In this document: positions 13,766 to 26,694 of the stretch, one piece after another
Position numbering within the stretch: the stretch's first letter is position 1
Layout: each line of letters opens with the position of its first letter
Origin: Tyto alba
Lineage: Eukaryota > Chordata > Aves > Strigiformes > Tytonidae
Length of the DNA: 64,000 nucleotides
Direction of reading: 5' to 3'
Assembly (NCBI RefSeq): GCF_018691265.1
Contig: NW_024881282.1
Span: 25,384,899-25,448,898, forward strand
The notes under the pieces: model-generated
What the model saw: only the letters and a program-made list of their open reading frames with translations
The model's database searches: none
Told to the model about the DNA's origin: nothing
Translations under genes and position numbers: made by a program

Positions 13766-15017
13766 TGATTTTGAAATGTGACAGATATATTGATGCCCTG
13801 AGAGCCTACAGCCTCTGAGGGTGTTCATAGTTTACCTAATAATATCCTGAGTTGCTAAGACAGATGTAGTTGCTGCCAACAACAGGGAAAGAAATGGAGC
13901 CAATGATGAACGTAATAACACTTCCACACGTTGGAGCAAGGCAGCTGCTATGCACTGTAGAACAGCACTGCTTTTTTCCTAAAGGACTGAGTACATGCTT
14001 TCAGTACATTGTGGGGATTGCTGATGCTTTGTTCAAAAACTGAAGTCTCCTATTGCCAAGTTTCTAATATACTGGTAGCATCCTTACCATGTATTTTAAA
14101 TCGACTTTGTTGCAGACTGTCATTATGATAACTGGCTTGAGTGAAAGATATCATTTGAACTTGGACCCGAGTAGCTTTTTCTCATACTGTAATTACCAGT
14201 AGGTCACTGTGACTGGGGCACCTGTGTGGGACTGATAATATCTGCATCACGTTATCTAATGTACATAACATCCCTGTGGCAGCATGATGTTTGCCATGAT
14301 GGTTGTTTTCTGATAGAGCTCCTTAAAAGTTTGATCTTTTTTCAATAGGAGTAATTAATACTGGGAGTGATTAATTAATAAAGTGTTCAGCAATGTTATT
14401 TTGACTTCATTAATATGCACCTTTGTACTTCATTCAGTATTTGCAAACAGTGTTTGCTCTGTGCTCTCTTCCTGTCCGGTAATGATCTGAACAGCCTTTC
14501 TCTGTTACTGTTGGTTTATCTGCACTAGAGCTAGTGAGGCCTGTTTTACAATAGCTTTTTTTTTTTTTTTTTAAGTAAAAGCTAGTGTTAAAAAATTTCT
14601 GATTCGATTACAAAGCATTAGATACACACCTCTAAAATCCTGGCTACAATTGCATTTAAACCAATTTAAGCATCTCTGCCTTGACAGCAGTGCAGCATTG
14701 CATAATGCTTGTCTGCTCAAAATCAATATGCACCTTGCCTCTAACCTAAAAGCTCCCCAAGCACTGAAGTTAGGCACTGCACATGCTATCTTGAACATTC
14801 AGAGAAGCTGGTATCAGTGCACAACTTATGTACAAGTCTTGCAGTTGGAGCAGTCATCCAGAGGTGAGGGACCTGAAACATAGGGCAAGTTGTTTGAACA
14901 GAAATCTTGCAGTTATATCGTTTCTCACCTGTTTTTCTTTTAACCACGTGCATCTTGCATGCCAGGTTGAAGTATGACCAGGCAAATACTCTCTGACTTA
15001 CTTCCTTCCACCACAAC
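13766..15017. other. Unassigned stretch with poly-T run and TTAATTAA-rich core
   Basis: There is no gene. 14345-14420 contains several TAATTA/TTAATTAATAA blocks that resemble homeodomain-type sites, and a 17-T run lies at 14556-14572. Conservation data would be needed to give the AT blocks meaning. Confidence 0.4.
14556..14572 (+). repeat. Poly-T run (17)
   Basis: Uninterrupted T homopolymer. It could be the reverse complement of a poly-A tail, but no retrocopy body is recognisable next to it. Confidence 0.9.
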
Positions 15018-15614
15018 TGTTGTGGTTTGAGCCTGGTTGGCAGCCAACAACCCTGCAGCCACTCACCTACCCTCTCCCCCAGCCTGGGAATGGGGGAGGG
15101 AATTGGAGGGGTAATGGGAGACTCTCAGGTTGATATAGAAACAGTTTAATAATGGTAATAAAGTGAAAACAATGACAGTAATAGAAAATATAAATGGGCA
15201 ATGCACAATGAAATTGCTCACCACCCGCTGACCAATACCCAACCCGTTCCCAGACAGCGATCCCAAAATACAAAGATCCTGCAATCGCAAAACCACAAGC
15301 GAGAGATAGAGAGAGCCCCTCTTCCCGACTACCCCTCCTCTGTATAGTGAGCATGATGTTCCATGATATAGAATATTTCATTGGCCAATTAGGGTCAGGT
15401 GCTCTGGCCGTGCTCCTTCCCTGCTTCCTGTGCCCTTGCGCACGGGCAGGACATGGGGAGGTGGAGAGTCCTTGAAATCTCAGTAGCAGCTGAAAACATC
15501 AGTGTGCTATCAGCATTCTTCTCATACCAAACCCAATGCTGAATCTAAAACACAGCACTGTTCCAGTTACCAAAAAGGAAAATTAACTCTATTCCAGCCC
15601 AAACCAGGACAACA
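15018..15614 (-). mobile_element. Solo LTR of an avian endogenous retrovirus (about 0.6 kb)
   Basis: Read on the minus strand, the element starts TGTTGTCCTGGTTTGGGCTG and ends CTCAAACCACAACA, giving the TG...CA ends of an LTR. The order of blocks matches a solo LTR that I recall from many bird genomes: an AGAGTTAATTTTC block near the 5' end, a core promoter with CTATACAG (plus strand 15341-15350), an ATTAAA poly-A signal (plus strand 15145-15150), and about 130 bp of R/U5. No retroviral coding sequence lies on either side, so it is a solo LTR produced by LTR-LTR recombination. Flanking six-mers CACAAC and CCCTAC agree at only four of six positions, so no target-site duplication is claimed. 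Its terminal CTCAAACCAC block is also shared by the 35-kb LTR family, which suggests related proviruses. Confidence 0.85.
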
Positions 15615-18600
15615 CCCTACGGGAAGGCTCTGTAATGTGTTCTGCAGGGTAACCTCTGGGAATGCAGGTCTGAACCCTCCATCTGAAGGAGATTTCAAAC
15701 CCAAATCACCTCCTTCTTGGACCAGTGCTGTAATATCATAAAAAATGGCATAATCACAGCCATCTGGCAGTCTTCAAAAGGCAGGAGCTCGGCCCATCTG
15801 AGCAACTGTGCAGAAAGGCAAAATATTTTCAGCCTGGATCAGAAATCAAAGTTGCAGAAAGGGTGGGAGGGTGTTTGATCTCTGCAGGTTTTCTGGCTAT
15901 CCCTACATGGTATCCTGTTCCATGTCAGTTTTCAGTGGCAGTATCTCTCTCTACAAACCTCTAGATGATCTAGATGTCTAACGTGAGTTGTGTGGGCCAC
16001 CCTTTGGAAAGCGGAGGAAAGTGGCTAAAACCTCAAATTTCAGATATCTCCACTAAAAACTCAAACACTCAGGGTAAACCACCTTGCACACTTTTTTCCT
16101 TACATTCATTTCTCCGCCACCTCCAGAGAAGTCTCTGCCAGGTGTAGAGTTACTGAGGGAGGATAACACTGAAGTGGATCCCACCATGCTTCCCTGGGAC
16201 CTTTGCATGAGAGTCAATGGGCGATAATCGTCCTGACAGCAATTCTGACTAAACTAATTTTATTTCAGACCAAATTTTAGTTTCATTTTAATATTAAATA
16301 TCTTAGAGGATACTAAATTCTTTACCAGAGCCAGGCTTTCAATGTCTGAATGTCATGGCTTCAAAGGCAATTTCACCATGTTTTTTAAAGATTCCAAATA
16401 CATTAGCAGTAACTGAAGCTTGATCTTGTATTCTATACTAACACTCTCATTTGCCTAAATTAAAAAAACTGCAAAAAGTCCTTATTAAATGAAGTTATAT
16501 GCTGCTTAGTGCCAATAATGTCAGCTTTTTACTTCACTCAAGCAAACAAGATGACTACCCACTCCATCACAATGATGGATACACACAATATACTGCCATG
16601 AAAAACTTCACTTAAACAGTTTTTTGAAGCATAAGGGCAATTTTACCATTTTTAGATGAAGTTAGAAACAATTATGCTTCTAACAGAAATCTGGTCCAAC
16701 TTTCTCCATCTCCTGGTAGGTTCTTGGAAGATATTCAGAAATTTTTAAAACTCCAGTGATTGACTGTACAATTTGTATTTTTGTTTCATTTATAAGGGAG
16801 GTATGACATTCATCCTGAACACTCCGAGAAGTCTTGGCTCAGATAACTTTATGGTGGTCAGGTTGTGATTCTGTGATGTTGTCCCATAGAAATGCCACCC
16901 ACTAAGAATAGGATTCAGTTTCAGACTCTTAAACTTAGGGTCTGGTTCAATGGCCATTCACAGATTTCTCTAGCCATTTATGATGCTCTGAGATGTAGCA
17001 GCTGGCTTTCGTTGTCAGTTCCAGAGGGCACATGTCTTCTTCAAGATCTCTGCCATAACCTTCAGCCCTGTGTAAATCTTGGATGCACTAGGCTGTTTCA
17101 TAATGCAAAAGATACTATGAGCTAAGTGTATAAGCTCCTGTTGTAGCCTAGAGAACTATTGATCTCACCATAAGATAGACACCTTCATTTGGTCGGCTAA
17201 ATAGCTTTTCAGATTCCACTGACTTCTACCCCAAAATAATTTATTGTAAATGTAATTATAATTTTTTGGATTATCCTCACCATAATGATTAGCATTGACA
17301 GAGATGAAATTAAGAGAATTGCCATGCATGCCTAAAAAAATTAGAGTTCTATCTGCTTTAAGCTGGTAACTCTTGTGCATATGAATGGCTACATGTCCTA
17401 TATCTTTTCAGCATTCATAAGGAGCAAACGTGTGGATGTGGGCACACAACTGGGAGCTGAGGAAAAGTTCTTCCAAGAATGTCTTTTCATTCAACATGTA
17501 GTAAGCTGTAAGTTTCTACTGTTTATTTTTAGTTAAAGTATGTTGATAACTTTTTTTCAATATCTTACATATGCCTTACCTCCTGACAGTATGACAGATT
17601 ATAGCAAAAATTGTGATATCCCTCATTAACTATGGTCTGGTAGTTTCTGACCAGACTTGCTGGAACACTTGGCTTCCCAATCTTTGCAACCCTTACTATA
17701 TGAAAATACTTTTAACTTTCTGATGTTTTGTGTAGTGTTTATAACTTTGTGTCTACCTGATCATATAGGCCTCCCATCTATTTCCTTGTTAATGCAGTGC
17801 ATCATAGACAGGACAAGGCAAAATTGGCAATACGGTCTTCTGGAAAATAACCTGAAAATTGGGAGATGCAGATCAGTCACTCATATGCATTTTGCTCTGC
17901 CTTATGACAACTGACATACCATATCATAGTACAATTTCAAGACTTGTCACAGGACACTGCAAAAAATATTTCCTTTGTTTGCAAAGAGGTCTAAAAATAC
18001 TGTGGTTGGATATACAACTAGACGAAATCAGGATTGAAGACAAAGGGTAAAGACTTTTCCCTTGACAACAAGGGTCCCACTGATCTCAGTGGGGAAAGGA
18101 TTTCGTTCCAAGGAGTCATATGTTCTTAGACATTTTAGTGCCTAAGTGAAGCTGCTGCTGTTAAGTTCCTATTGAAAGAGACTCCTTAGAAGGTTGAGAA
18201 ATACGTAATTGGTAAACAAATTAAGAGCCGTAGCAACTGCTTAAACACAGCCACTACATGAATGAAACCGCCTCAGTGGTATGCTCCCATCATTCAATCT
18301 CTGCTTGATAAATCTGTGCACACAACAGCCAAGGGATGTTTGCACATTGCTGGAGGGAGAATGTGGGACAAATCAGGACCAAATGCAGTAAATTTTCTTG
18401 TTACTTAGCCATCAAATTCCTCTAATTCTACTGAAGAACACAATGTAAAATATTGCTATCCTTGGCAGTGGTCATCCCTGAAAACAAACCGCACAGCTCA
18501 CAGTTGGCTGAAATCTGGCACTAGATAGACCAGTGGGAATTTGCTGTTCAATTCACCTGGAGAATTCTTGAACGGTGCTTTAGCATGTAAAGATGTTTCC

Positions 18601-21600
18601 TTGTGGTAGTAAGATCTACCTGTACATATGTATTAACACAGATGTAAGTATTTAGTAATTAATTTTCTCTACATTTATAAGTTTCTACCATTTCTAAAAA
18701 GATATAATTAAAAATAAAAAAGAAAGTTGCCTTTTTTTCAAGCGGGTACAATAGACAGTATTAGAGATATAATTAATAACCTTTAGCTCAGGAGGTGAGA
18801 TTTTTCTTTTAGTCAGTTGGAAATATTTTATAAAAGAAGCTTACAGAATAACTACTCTCACTTGATAATTCAGGAAAGTGAAGCATTAAAAAGGGAAAAG
18901 ATCTGACTGTGGCAATGGTATTTCAGGTCACTGACATATCTGGAAAATGAATCTTCCAAGTTTTAGCCTGGCACCAACTCTTCTGGATCATACCTCTCTC
19001 CAAGTAGGCAGGTGTAAGGACTGACCTGAACAGCTCTACTCACCACCTGTCCTCTCTATAAAACCAATCTGATATGGAGATAGAAAAGCTTTTAGTGTCT
19101 TTCAATGATTGTCCATTTGGTGCTCCTAGAAACCTTTGTTGACCTTCTATTATTCTTCTCTGCTTCCTTTTAGCTCAATTTCTTTAATTTGTTCCCTTCA
19201 GTTTTATTCCCACTCCCCTCCAAAAATATATACCAGTTTCCAAAGACTACATTCCATGATCAGCTGTTAGCAACTATACCAAAAGTGCAAACTCCTCACA
19301 ATTTATGTTGCTTCATCCCTGCATGTTGCTCAGGGTGCCCTGCCCTCTTCCCATGTGCTCTCCAGTTGAAGCGTTGTGGCCATCCCTCTTGCCTTTTAAG
19401 CCCAGAGTTGTTTAGTGGACTCCCCTGTTCAGCTCACTAATTGACTCCCCAATGACAACTCATGTATGAAATGATCTCACCTAATTTTAGACATCTAAAA
19501 AGGAGCTGTCTGGTTGAAGGTTTCGTATCAAGTCTCCTTGTGCAGTCAATGAATACAGACAGACATTTCTTGAGGACACTTCATCCCAAAGGCTGGAGTC
19601 CAGAAAATGTGTGATAAGTAGCCCTTTAGAGGTGCCTGTGTCTTTTTCTGTAGGCTGAAGACAGAACCTATCTAAGTAGAGTAGACAAGGTGTCTTATGT
19701 TTAGATAGCTGTCACTGGGTGAGGTAAAATTTACCTTTAATATCTTAAAACCCTGTTTCCCCCATCTGTTAACTGGGACTAATACAGTCGTCAGTAGAAT
19801 GCCAGGTGTCCACATTTATTAATATCTGCAATTATGGGGAGATCTTTGAATGTACAGCTCTGTGGAAGCATGAAGAACTCATTATTCACAACTGTGGCAG
19901 ATGGCAGAACTGGTTTTGGGCACAGTTTACTGTAAATATTCCATATATTATATTTTGCTAGGAAGTGTAACTAGGCAGCAGGTAGGTAGGATGACTACTT
20001 ACACTGCCTTGACTACAGCACAGAGGGTCCAGTAGCTGGTCCCATGAGGAGGAGGAGACTGGTCCAGCTTTCCCCATGAGCATCTTGGCAGGCTCAGCTG
20101 GGAGCAGCTCCCAGAGGGCATCGAGGGGCAATAGAGGAACCAGAGATACTGCCAGAAAGGGGATTCATGCAGTAGCATAACTCATGGGGTCCCTAGAGGA
20201 GTGGAGGACTGATTTGTAGAGCAGGCTACAGATCAAAAGCAATGCCTCTGGGGAGCCAGGAGAAACTGTGACAGTTACAGTAGCCCAGAAATATGCCAAA
20301 TATTACTGGAGTAGAAAGCAAAATTGGAACAGAAGATTCCCCTTGGAAGGGCATGGTGGGGAGAGAGATTTCTTTTCCAACTTTTTAATTTAATCTGTCT
20401 CACCCCGCAATGACGAGTGTATGGTATTAAAATAAATACTTTATTCATATTTATTATGTTTGCACTCAGATAGATCTTGCTTTTGACCATTGTAATCTTT
20501 AGATGTCTTTCAGTGTGCATGCTCTAATGAAAAATCAAAGTAATTTCACCTCTGTCTCATATGGAGTAATGTCACAACCATCTACTTTCCTCTCATGCTA
20601 TCCACACTGGCATGTGTAGATCTCTACTGCAACTGGGTACAGAATTGGATTAAATTTTAGTGAAGACCTACATTAAATATATAGTCCTTTGCCAGGGAAA
20701 TGTTTGAAAGTGAGCAAAGTGCTATTGAAATAAGGCAGTTACAGAGCTGAATAAGCTACAGAGGCAGCTACTGTAGAGTAAAGCATTTGCTGTAAACCAA
20801 TAATCTCCCTTAACTCACTGTAACTTCTTCAGAAATTTATGACTGATAGATGTGCACACAAGTGTCTTGAAGGTGATGGAACTTGAATGCCTCAGGTCAG
20901 TAGGGAATTTGGCTCATCACCTGCAATTAATATGAATTACCTTGAAATACGAGAGCATTTTCATAATCAAAAAGGTTCTTTGTTTGATGTCAAATGATGG
21001 GCAGAAGGCCAGTTTTCCTACTCTGTCATACCTAGCTCTAGCCATTTTGACCTTGGCAAAAATAATAGTAAACTTAGTATATGGGATGTAGTAGTGGCAG
21101 AAATAGACATTAGAGCAGCTGGGAATGTAGTTCATGAAAATGTTCACAGATATGCAGAGGACCAAGGTGCACACTTAATAAAGGCATATTTTGCATATTT
21201 GTTTGATCTGAAATGGGATACTGATGTGCTGAAATTAGACAATTCTTCAAAGTTTTGGAATTTTGACAGATATTTTGACTCTGGTTTTGCATTATATATT
21301 CATTTCAGTGGAAATTTTCAGTTTAGGGATTGTTTGTGCACAGTGTACAGCAGTACAAAATAGGACTTATCATTGTACCACCTTATCCTCTAGAGTTTTT
21401 ATAAACTTGATGAATTAAGTTGACTTGCACCATTCCCTATTTTAGATTTTCTAAGAAATAAAACTCATTCATTCTCTTCTACCTATATTGGATTCCCTTC
21501 ACTTTATCTCACAGGAATAGCACACCATTTGCAACATAATATATGGAAAGCCACTGCTCACACTTCTGTTGCAAATGTCAGTGTAATGTGAAGCATCTGT

Positions 21601-21776
21601 TTACAGTTCTCATGAACAATTATGCTGAGGCACAGCCTCAGTCTGGTGTTAAGGATTATTTGGGTGTTCATAACATTTTTTTTGACTAAACTGATGTCCT
21701 GTCACATACACACATCAATCTACGACAGACTGAAAATTTTAAGAAAAGGATTAGTGTAGAGCAGCTTCATTGAGTT
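15615..21776. other. Unassigned stretch, no gene seen
   Basis: Short open frames only (15502-15741 partly inside the LTR, 16892-17125, 17657-18050, 19189-19440, minus 20275-20520, plus 21094-21363). None has a family signature. 18640-18730 is strongly AT-rich. No known repeat was recognised apart from short A/T runs. Confidence 0.5.
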
Positions 21777-21789
21777 TTGTTTATTTGCT

Positions 21790-21868
21790 TGTCTGTTTGG
21801 GGTTTTTTTGTTTTTTTGTTTGTTTGTTTGTTTGGTTGTTTTTTTTTTGGTTTTTTTTTTTTTTTTTT
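21790..21868 (+). repeat. (TTTG)n / poly-T simple repeat
   Basis: A T-rich tract with several TTTG units around 21801-21840 runs into an 18-T homopolymer at 21851-21868. The overlapping open frame at 21777-22025 (Phe/Leu/Gly-rich) is a by-product of this low-complexity tract. Confidence 0.9.
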
Positions 21869-24800
21869 AGCTGCAATATCTTCAAGCAGAACAATAACTG
21901 AATATTTAAATTATTTACCTAATAAAATTTTATGTAGGCAGATGTTTGCCCCAAGGCACTGCTCAAACAAAAGAGTTTCTGTAATAAGCACACTTAAGAT
22001 CATGAGCACCATAAGCAGAGTATAGCTTGCATTAGCAAGCATTTGTTTTCTGAAGAGACATGACAGTACATTCAGTTTTCTTACATTTAACCATCTAAAA
22101 ATTTGGACTCGACCTCTGACAACAAGTATTTAGTGGAAATGACCTGAAAACCTCTAAAAAGTTGTTCTGAAAATCCACCTGAGAATATGCACAGTTTTAA
22201 AACATGTTAATTTATACAGATCTGAACCATTCAATTAAGCTCATGCTCAAAATGGTTTCCTCTGACAGGAGCTGCCTGCCATCTGTTAAGTCAACTATTT
22301 CTATTGCCAATGATCTTAAGTTCATCGTTTATGCTAGAGTGATTGAGATTCTTAATCATAAATATCATCTGTTCTTTTCCCTCACTGTCCTCCCCCTCTT
22401 CATTTGGGCCATGATTTTTTGGGGGCTTTCTTAATCAGCAGTTTCTGAAAGTGAAACCATGGGAAGAAAGAAAGAACCGCCTGGGAAGAGGAAAAGGGGT
22501 GGTTGTTACAGTTGTCTGCTGGTTTACAGTGATTTTTCATTGACTGCTGCACTATTGGTTTGTGTGCATTTTTCTTGCATTTTATACACTGCCACAATTA
22601 GGAGGGATGGTGACTACAGCTTTGGGTCATCTATTCACTCTCTTTCTGCATGTCAGTGTTTTCCACACAGAGAAGAACCTTTTAATTTTCCTAAAAGGGT
22701 CAGGTCCCCAAGGAAGTATAAAAGACATCTGAATCAGCAATATTTACTTCAATAACTCCCAGAAGTTTCCTTTTAAAGTTCATGTTGGCCAATCCTTGTA
22801 TCAGGAGCTCATATATTGTGAGAGTAGCATATTTTCCCAGAGAAACATTTATGTTTAAATGGAATTAAGAAGCATTTAAAACAAATACAGAAGAAAGGAT
22901 TGTCATGGTGTCTTGTTTGTGCATTTTGGAGATGTGTAACAAAGTAGAAGACCAGAGATTTGCTGCTCTCTTGTTCCATTTAACAAATAATTTGCTGTTT
23001 CTGCACTTCTGGTACTCATATGCACTCATCTACAGCTTTTTCTGTCTGTTATATCCCCTGACCCGTTCCCTCTCCCCTGCCTTTGCAAATGTACATCTTT
23101 GCTAAGGCTCTGCTGTCAGGAAGAAAACAAGGAAAGGAGAGGTGAGGACCATCTCCCCCTAACCCCACCTTTCTGCACAGGTGTTGAACACATCCTTCAT
23201 TCTCCATGGCAGCATGGGGCATGGAAATCTATGCTTAACTTCTTGCTGCTGGTTCTAGAGTCCTCTGGGTCGTACGTTCATCCTGAAAGTGTATATACAT
23301 TGGCTGTGTGACATTCATAAAGCCCAAGTGGTGCAGATTCTGCAGGGCTGCAGAGAAGTCAATGATCACCTGCCACCTGAGAGCCGTCATGCTTGCATGA
23401 ACAACATGGATTTTAAGAACTTCTCCTGGCTCATTCCACCCCCACCCCATCTCCTACTGTGTGTTTTGCCCTAATACAGCAACTCAGGCTTTGTACTGCA
23501 ATAAGAGATAGCAGGGAATAAGAATAAATTAATTATTGACTTTTTAACCATATATTTCAGGGTTGTTCTATTTCTCTTTTCCTTTTTCACTGTGGGTAGT
23601 AGGTATCTTATCTGACTATATGAAGAGCTGAGTGAAATTCAGCATTGAAGACAAAAGGGTTTTATCAGCTGGGTAGCAGTGAGGGTGCTATTACTTTTGC
23701 ACCACCAGCTGCTTACTACATAAATGATTTATGAAAGTATGACTCTCTGACTTCATATTAGCTTATGCTATTTCAGCACCCTATTAGCAAGGATATTAGC
23801 AAAAATTACTATTCTCCTGTGTTTGAACAAGAATTTAGAACCTTATCTTATTCTTATAAAGCAAACAACAACAGCAGCAACAACTCAAATAGATTGCATT
23901 GAGAACAAGATACAGCGATGTACTGAACTTGAACAACTCCCACTGAGACAATGGAATGAAGACACTCTGCATTTTCTGGGATGGGGAAATCTAGTTCACT
24001 CACTACTCTGATAAATTATAAATACACAGTTGATTTTACAACTAGGTCTTGATGAAGAGTATATAGTGCTGGAACAATCAAAAAGGAATCAGAGTGGACA
24101 TTTAAATTCAGCAATATTCAGTTGATATGCAAAAATGAACCCACATGATATGGTTTTCTAAGCAACTCAGAATCTGTTTTGAAGTGTGTTACCATTTCCA
24201 TGCCATGTTACATTCCCAGGAAGAAATATAGCCTTTTGTTTACACTGTAGAGTATTCCACAATCATTTCTTCGCTCACACACAGCTTATTTACTTAAAAT
24301 ATGTATTGAAACTCTAAATCTAGATTCAAGTTCACTAGCAATATGATCTGAACTCTGAAGAACCAAAACCTACCAGAGGAGATAAATCTGTTTTAACATG
24401 AAATGTGAATTCCCTTGGCTAAAATGTAAATGGATTCTTTGCTGTTCTGACACTAAGGAATTGCAATGTAATTAAGCCTGATCTGTTTTCTAGTGCAAAT
24501 CTTGCTATTTAATTTTGTATCTACTTTGTTATCAAATTTAACATCATCACAATAATGTAACAAATCCCATAGACCATCAGGTCTTTAACCTGATCCTCCA
24601 CAAGAAACTAGACTGAATTTCATGATATGCCACTACTGCAAGAAAAGTGCATGTTATGGCTTCCATGACAAAGATCTCAAAGCAAACAGATGAGCTATAT
24701 CTTCATGAACAACCACATGCTATCATGAAATGGATGTTTTCTTGCCTCTAACTCTGGATCCTGAAAACTAGGATATGGTTATTAGAAATTACTTTTTAAA

Positions 24801-25922
24801 GGAACTGGTAATCCACAACTCCCTTGGAACTTGGGAGGGTGTTTATGGCAGTGACAGCCATTCCTGTGACCACAGGGTGAAGCTACAGTGGTATTTAGTA
24901 TTATGAGGAAAGAACTGCAATTGAGGATCAGATCCTCATAGCTATTTAGGCACCTAAGGCTAATGCTGGCATTTCCAAATATGCAACCAAGTTTCTGCTC
25001 TTCCCAAAGGTGGCTAAGTTTCCCCCCTTCAGCGTCTGTAAAGCTGACTAAAGCAGCAAAGCTGTTTCACTGCTGACTAATTGCTCAGAGACCAAGGTCA
25101 AGATGAAGCCCAGAAGATTTCCAGAAGTGAAGTTATCAAGAAAGCATAAACTTTCATCAGAGAATAATATGTCTTGGGTTTTGTAGCCGCATTCTCCTGT
25201 CCCTTTTTAGTCCCATTTCCTATGTCATGTGCTAGGAGTATCGGTGGTACCTGTCCAGGTGCCAGGGAGGGCAGCGCAACCCTCCCCATGGCTGTGGCCA
25301 ACAGGGAAGGTGATGCATTCCATGGGGCATATTGCAAGAGGGACAGAGATGTGTATGTCAAACAGTGCATATCAGTGAGGCCAAGTCTGTGCTGATGGAA
25401 GTCCCACAGCTGGGGTTTGAGGAAGAGGGTCAGGATGTCATCCTACAACTTCATGCTCTGGCTATTTCCACTTGTTCTTGCTCATTTTGCCTGCCTACTA
25501 AGCTCCGTTGGTACTCTCCAAGCTTAGCTGAGCTTTTGTACTGAGATGGAGTTGACAGACCTAATTGGCAGAGGAATAGAGCAATATCATCACAATGACC
25601 ATTGAAGTGTCATGTGTGGTTTGGCTGCCAGGGCTTGATCTACCTAAGCAGATGATTTCATGTGTGACTGAGGTTAAGGGGTTTTGCTTGAGGACTGTGA
25701 GCAGAGGACCCCTATCAATCAATGGGTCCACCATTTTCCTCACCTAGGCTGCCCGTTTCTCTTCTCTTCCTCTCTCCTTGGTATTTTGCTCCTGTTCAGG
25801 CGGCTCCCTGCAGCACTTAATAGTGGATGGAGAGCCTGACAGCTCAGCTTATGGCTCTGAGCACTGAGAGCTTGGGAAGTGCATGCCATAACAAAGCAGG
25901 AGCTGGGCAGGAGGTAGAAAAA
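21869..25922. other. Unassigned stretch, no gene seen
   Basis: Open frames at 22204-22434, 22459-22755, 22905-23311, 23235-23474 and 25098-25544 are short, mostly occur on both strands, and have no recognised domains. 24440-24600 is AT-rich with ATTGCAATGTAATTAAG-type blocks that could be a conserved noncoding element. I see no LINE or LTR. Confidence 0.45.
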
Positions 25923-26049
25923 AAGCAGTATCCCTATGTCAAAATAAGAGTGATCTATCTTACTTGTTAAGCAAAGTAAGCAAAGCAGTATCCTCATGTA
26001 GAAACAAGCAGTTTCTCCATGTCAAAATAAGAGTGATCTTACTTGTTAG
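25923..26049 (+). repeat. Local tandem duplication, two long copies plus a partial one
   Basis: Copy A (25923-25970) and copy B (26007-26049) share AGCAG followed by CATGTCAAAATAAGAGTGAT (or its CTATGTC variant) and TTACTTGTTA. A partial unit at 25984-26006 (AGCAGTATCCTCATGTAGAAA) sits between them. The pattern fits replication slippage over a spacing of about 84 bp. Confidence 0.75.
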
Positions 26050-26271
26050 GTCTGGTAGTCCTATGAAATACTGTGTATCCTCAAGTCCCAGAGAACTCTA
26101 TCCACGCAATTTTCAACCTGAAAAGTTATTAAAATATGACTTTATTTTCCCCCCCCATCATTATTACTTATTGACAGAATGAAAGCACCCAGTATGAGTA
26201 AATAAGGATTGTCTTCACTTGCCACTTGACATGTTGAAGCCATCTTAATATTGTTCTTATTTATTGTTAGG

Positions 26272-26288
26272 AAAAAAAAAAAAAAAAA
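26272..26288 (+). repeat. Poly-A run (17)
   Basis: Uninterrupted A homopolymer directly after TTATTGTTAGG. No adjacent retrocopy is recognised. Confidence 0.9.
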
Positions 26289-26429
26289 GATTTCTCCTCA
26301 TGTGGAATTTAGATGATAAAATTGGTTAGCAGAGGTTTATTTGTGGCTGGATTAGGGAAACAGTTTTATAATACAAATACAAATTGGACTGTAATCACAT
26401 TGATTTTGGTAAACATTGCCATCCTCTTC

Positions 26430-26676
26430 TCTAGGTGTACGTGTGTGCAGGTTAATTAGAAAGTTCATAGCCTTGCCTGTGAAAATTCATCTTTTTAAAA
26501 ATGCAGATTTGAATTTGGAATGTTAATGAGATCTACAGAAATCTTGCAGAAGAAGTAACACTACAGCCTGTTTCCTGCCCTTTTCTTGAGCAAATTGACT
26601 TGCTTGCCTATGCAAGGCAATTATTAACTCCATAGACAGTAATTACATCCATATAATATTTATTGCACACCAAATG
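26430..26676. promoter_or_regulatory. Candidate conserved noncoding element (speculative)
   Basis: This roughly 250-bp AT-rich stretch is free of simple repeats and has several homeodomain/POU-like blocks: GGTTAATTAG, TATGCAAGGCAATTATTAA and GTAATTACATCC. Such density in bird gene deserts is typical of developmental enhancers, but this is inference from composition only; no alignment was possible. Confidence 0.2.
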
Positions 26677-26694
26677 AAAAAAAAAAAAAAAAAA
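26677..26694 (+). repeat. Poly-A run (18)
   Basis: Uninterrupted A homopolymer. The downstream plus-strand open frame 26674-26976 starts inside it and is judged spurious. Confidence 0.9.

Noticed and set aside
15018..15614. Target-site duplication for the 15-kb LTR
   Set aside because: Candidate flanks CACAAC and CCCTAC match at only four of six positions, which chance can give.
21777..22025. 82-codon plus-strand frame with Phe/Leu-rich start
   Set aside because: Produced by the (TTTG)n and poly-T tract; the apparent membrane-like segment is low complexity.
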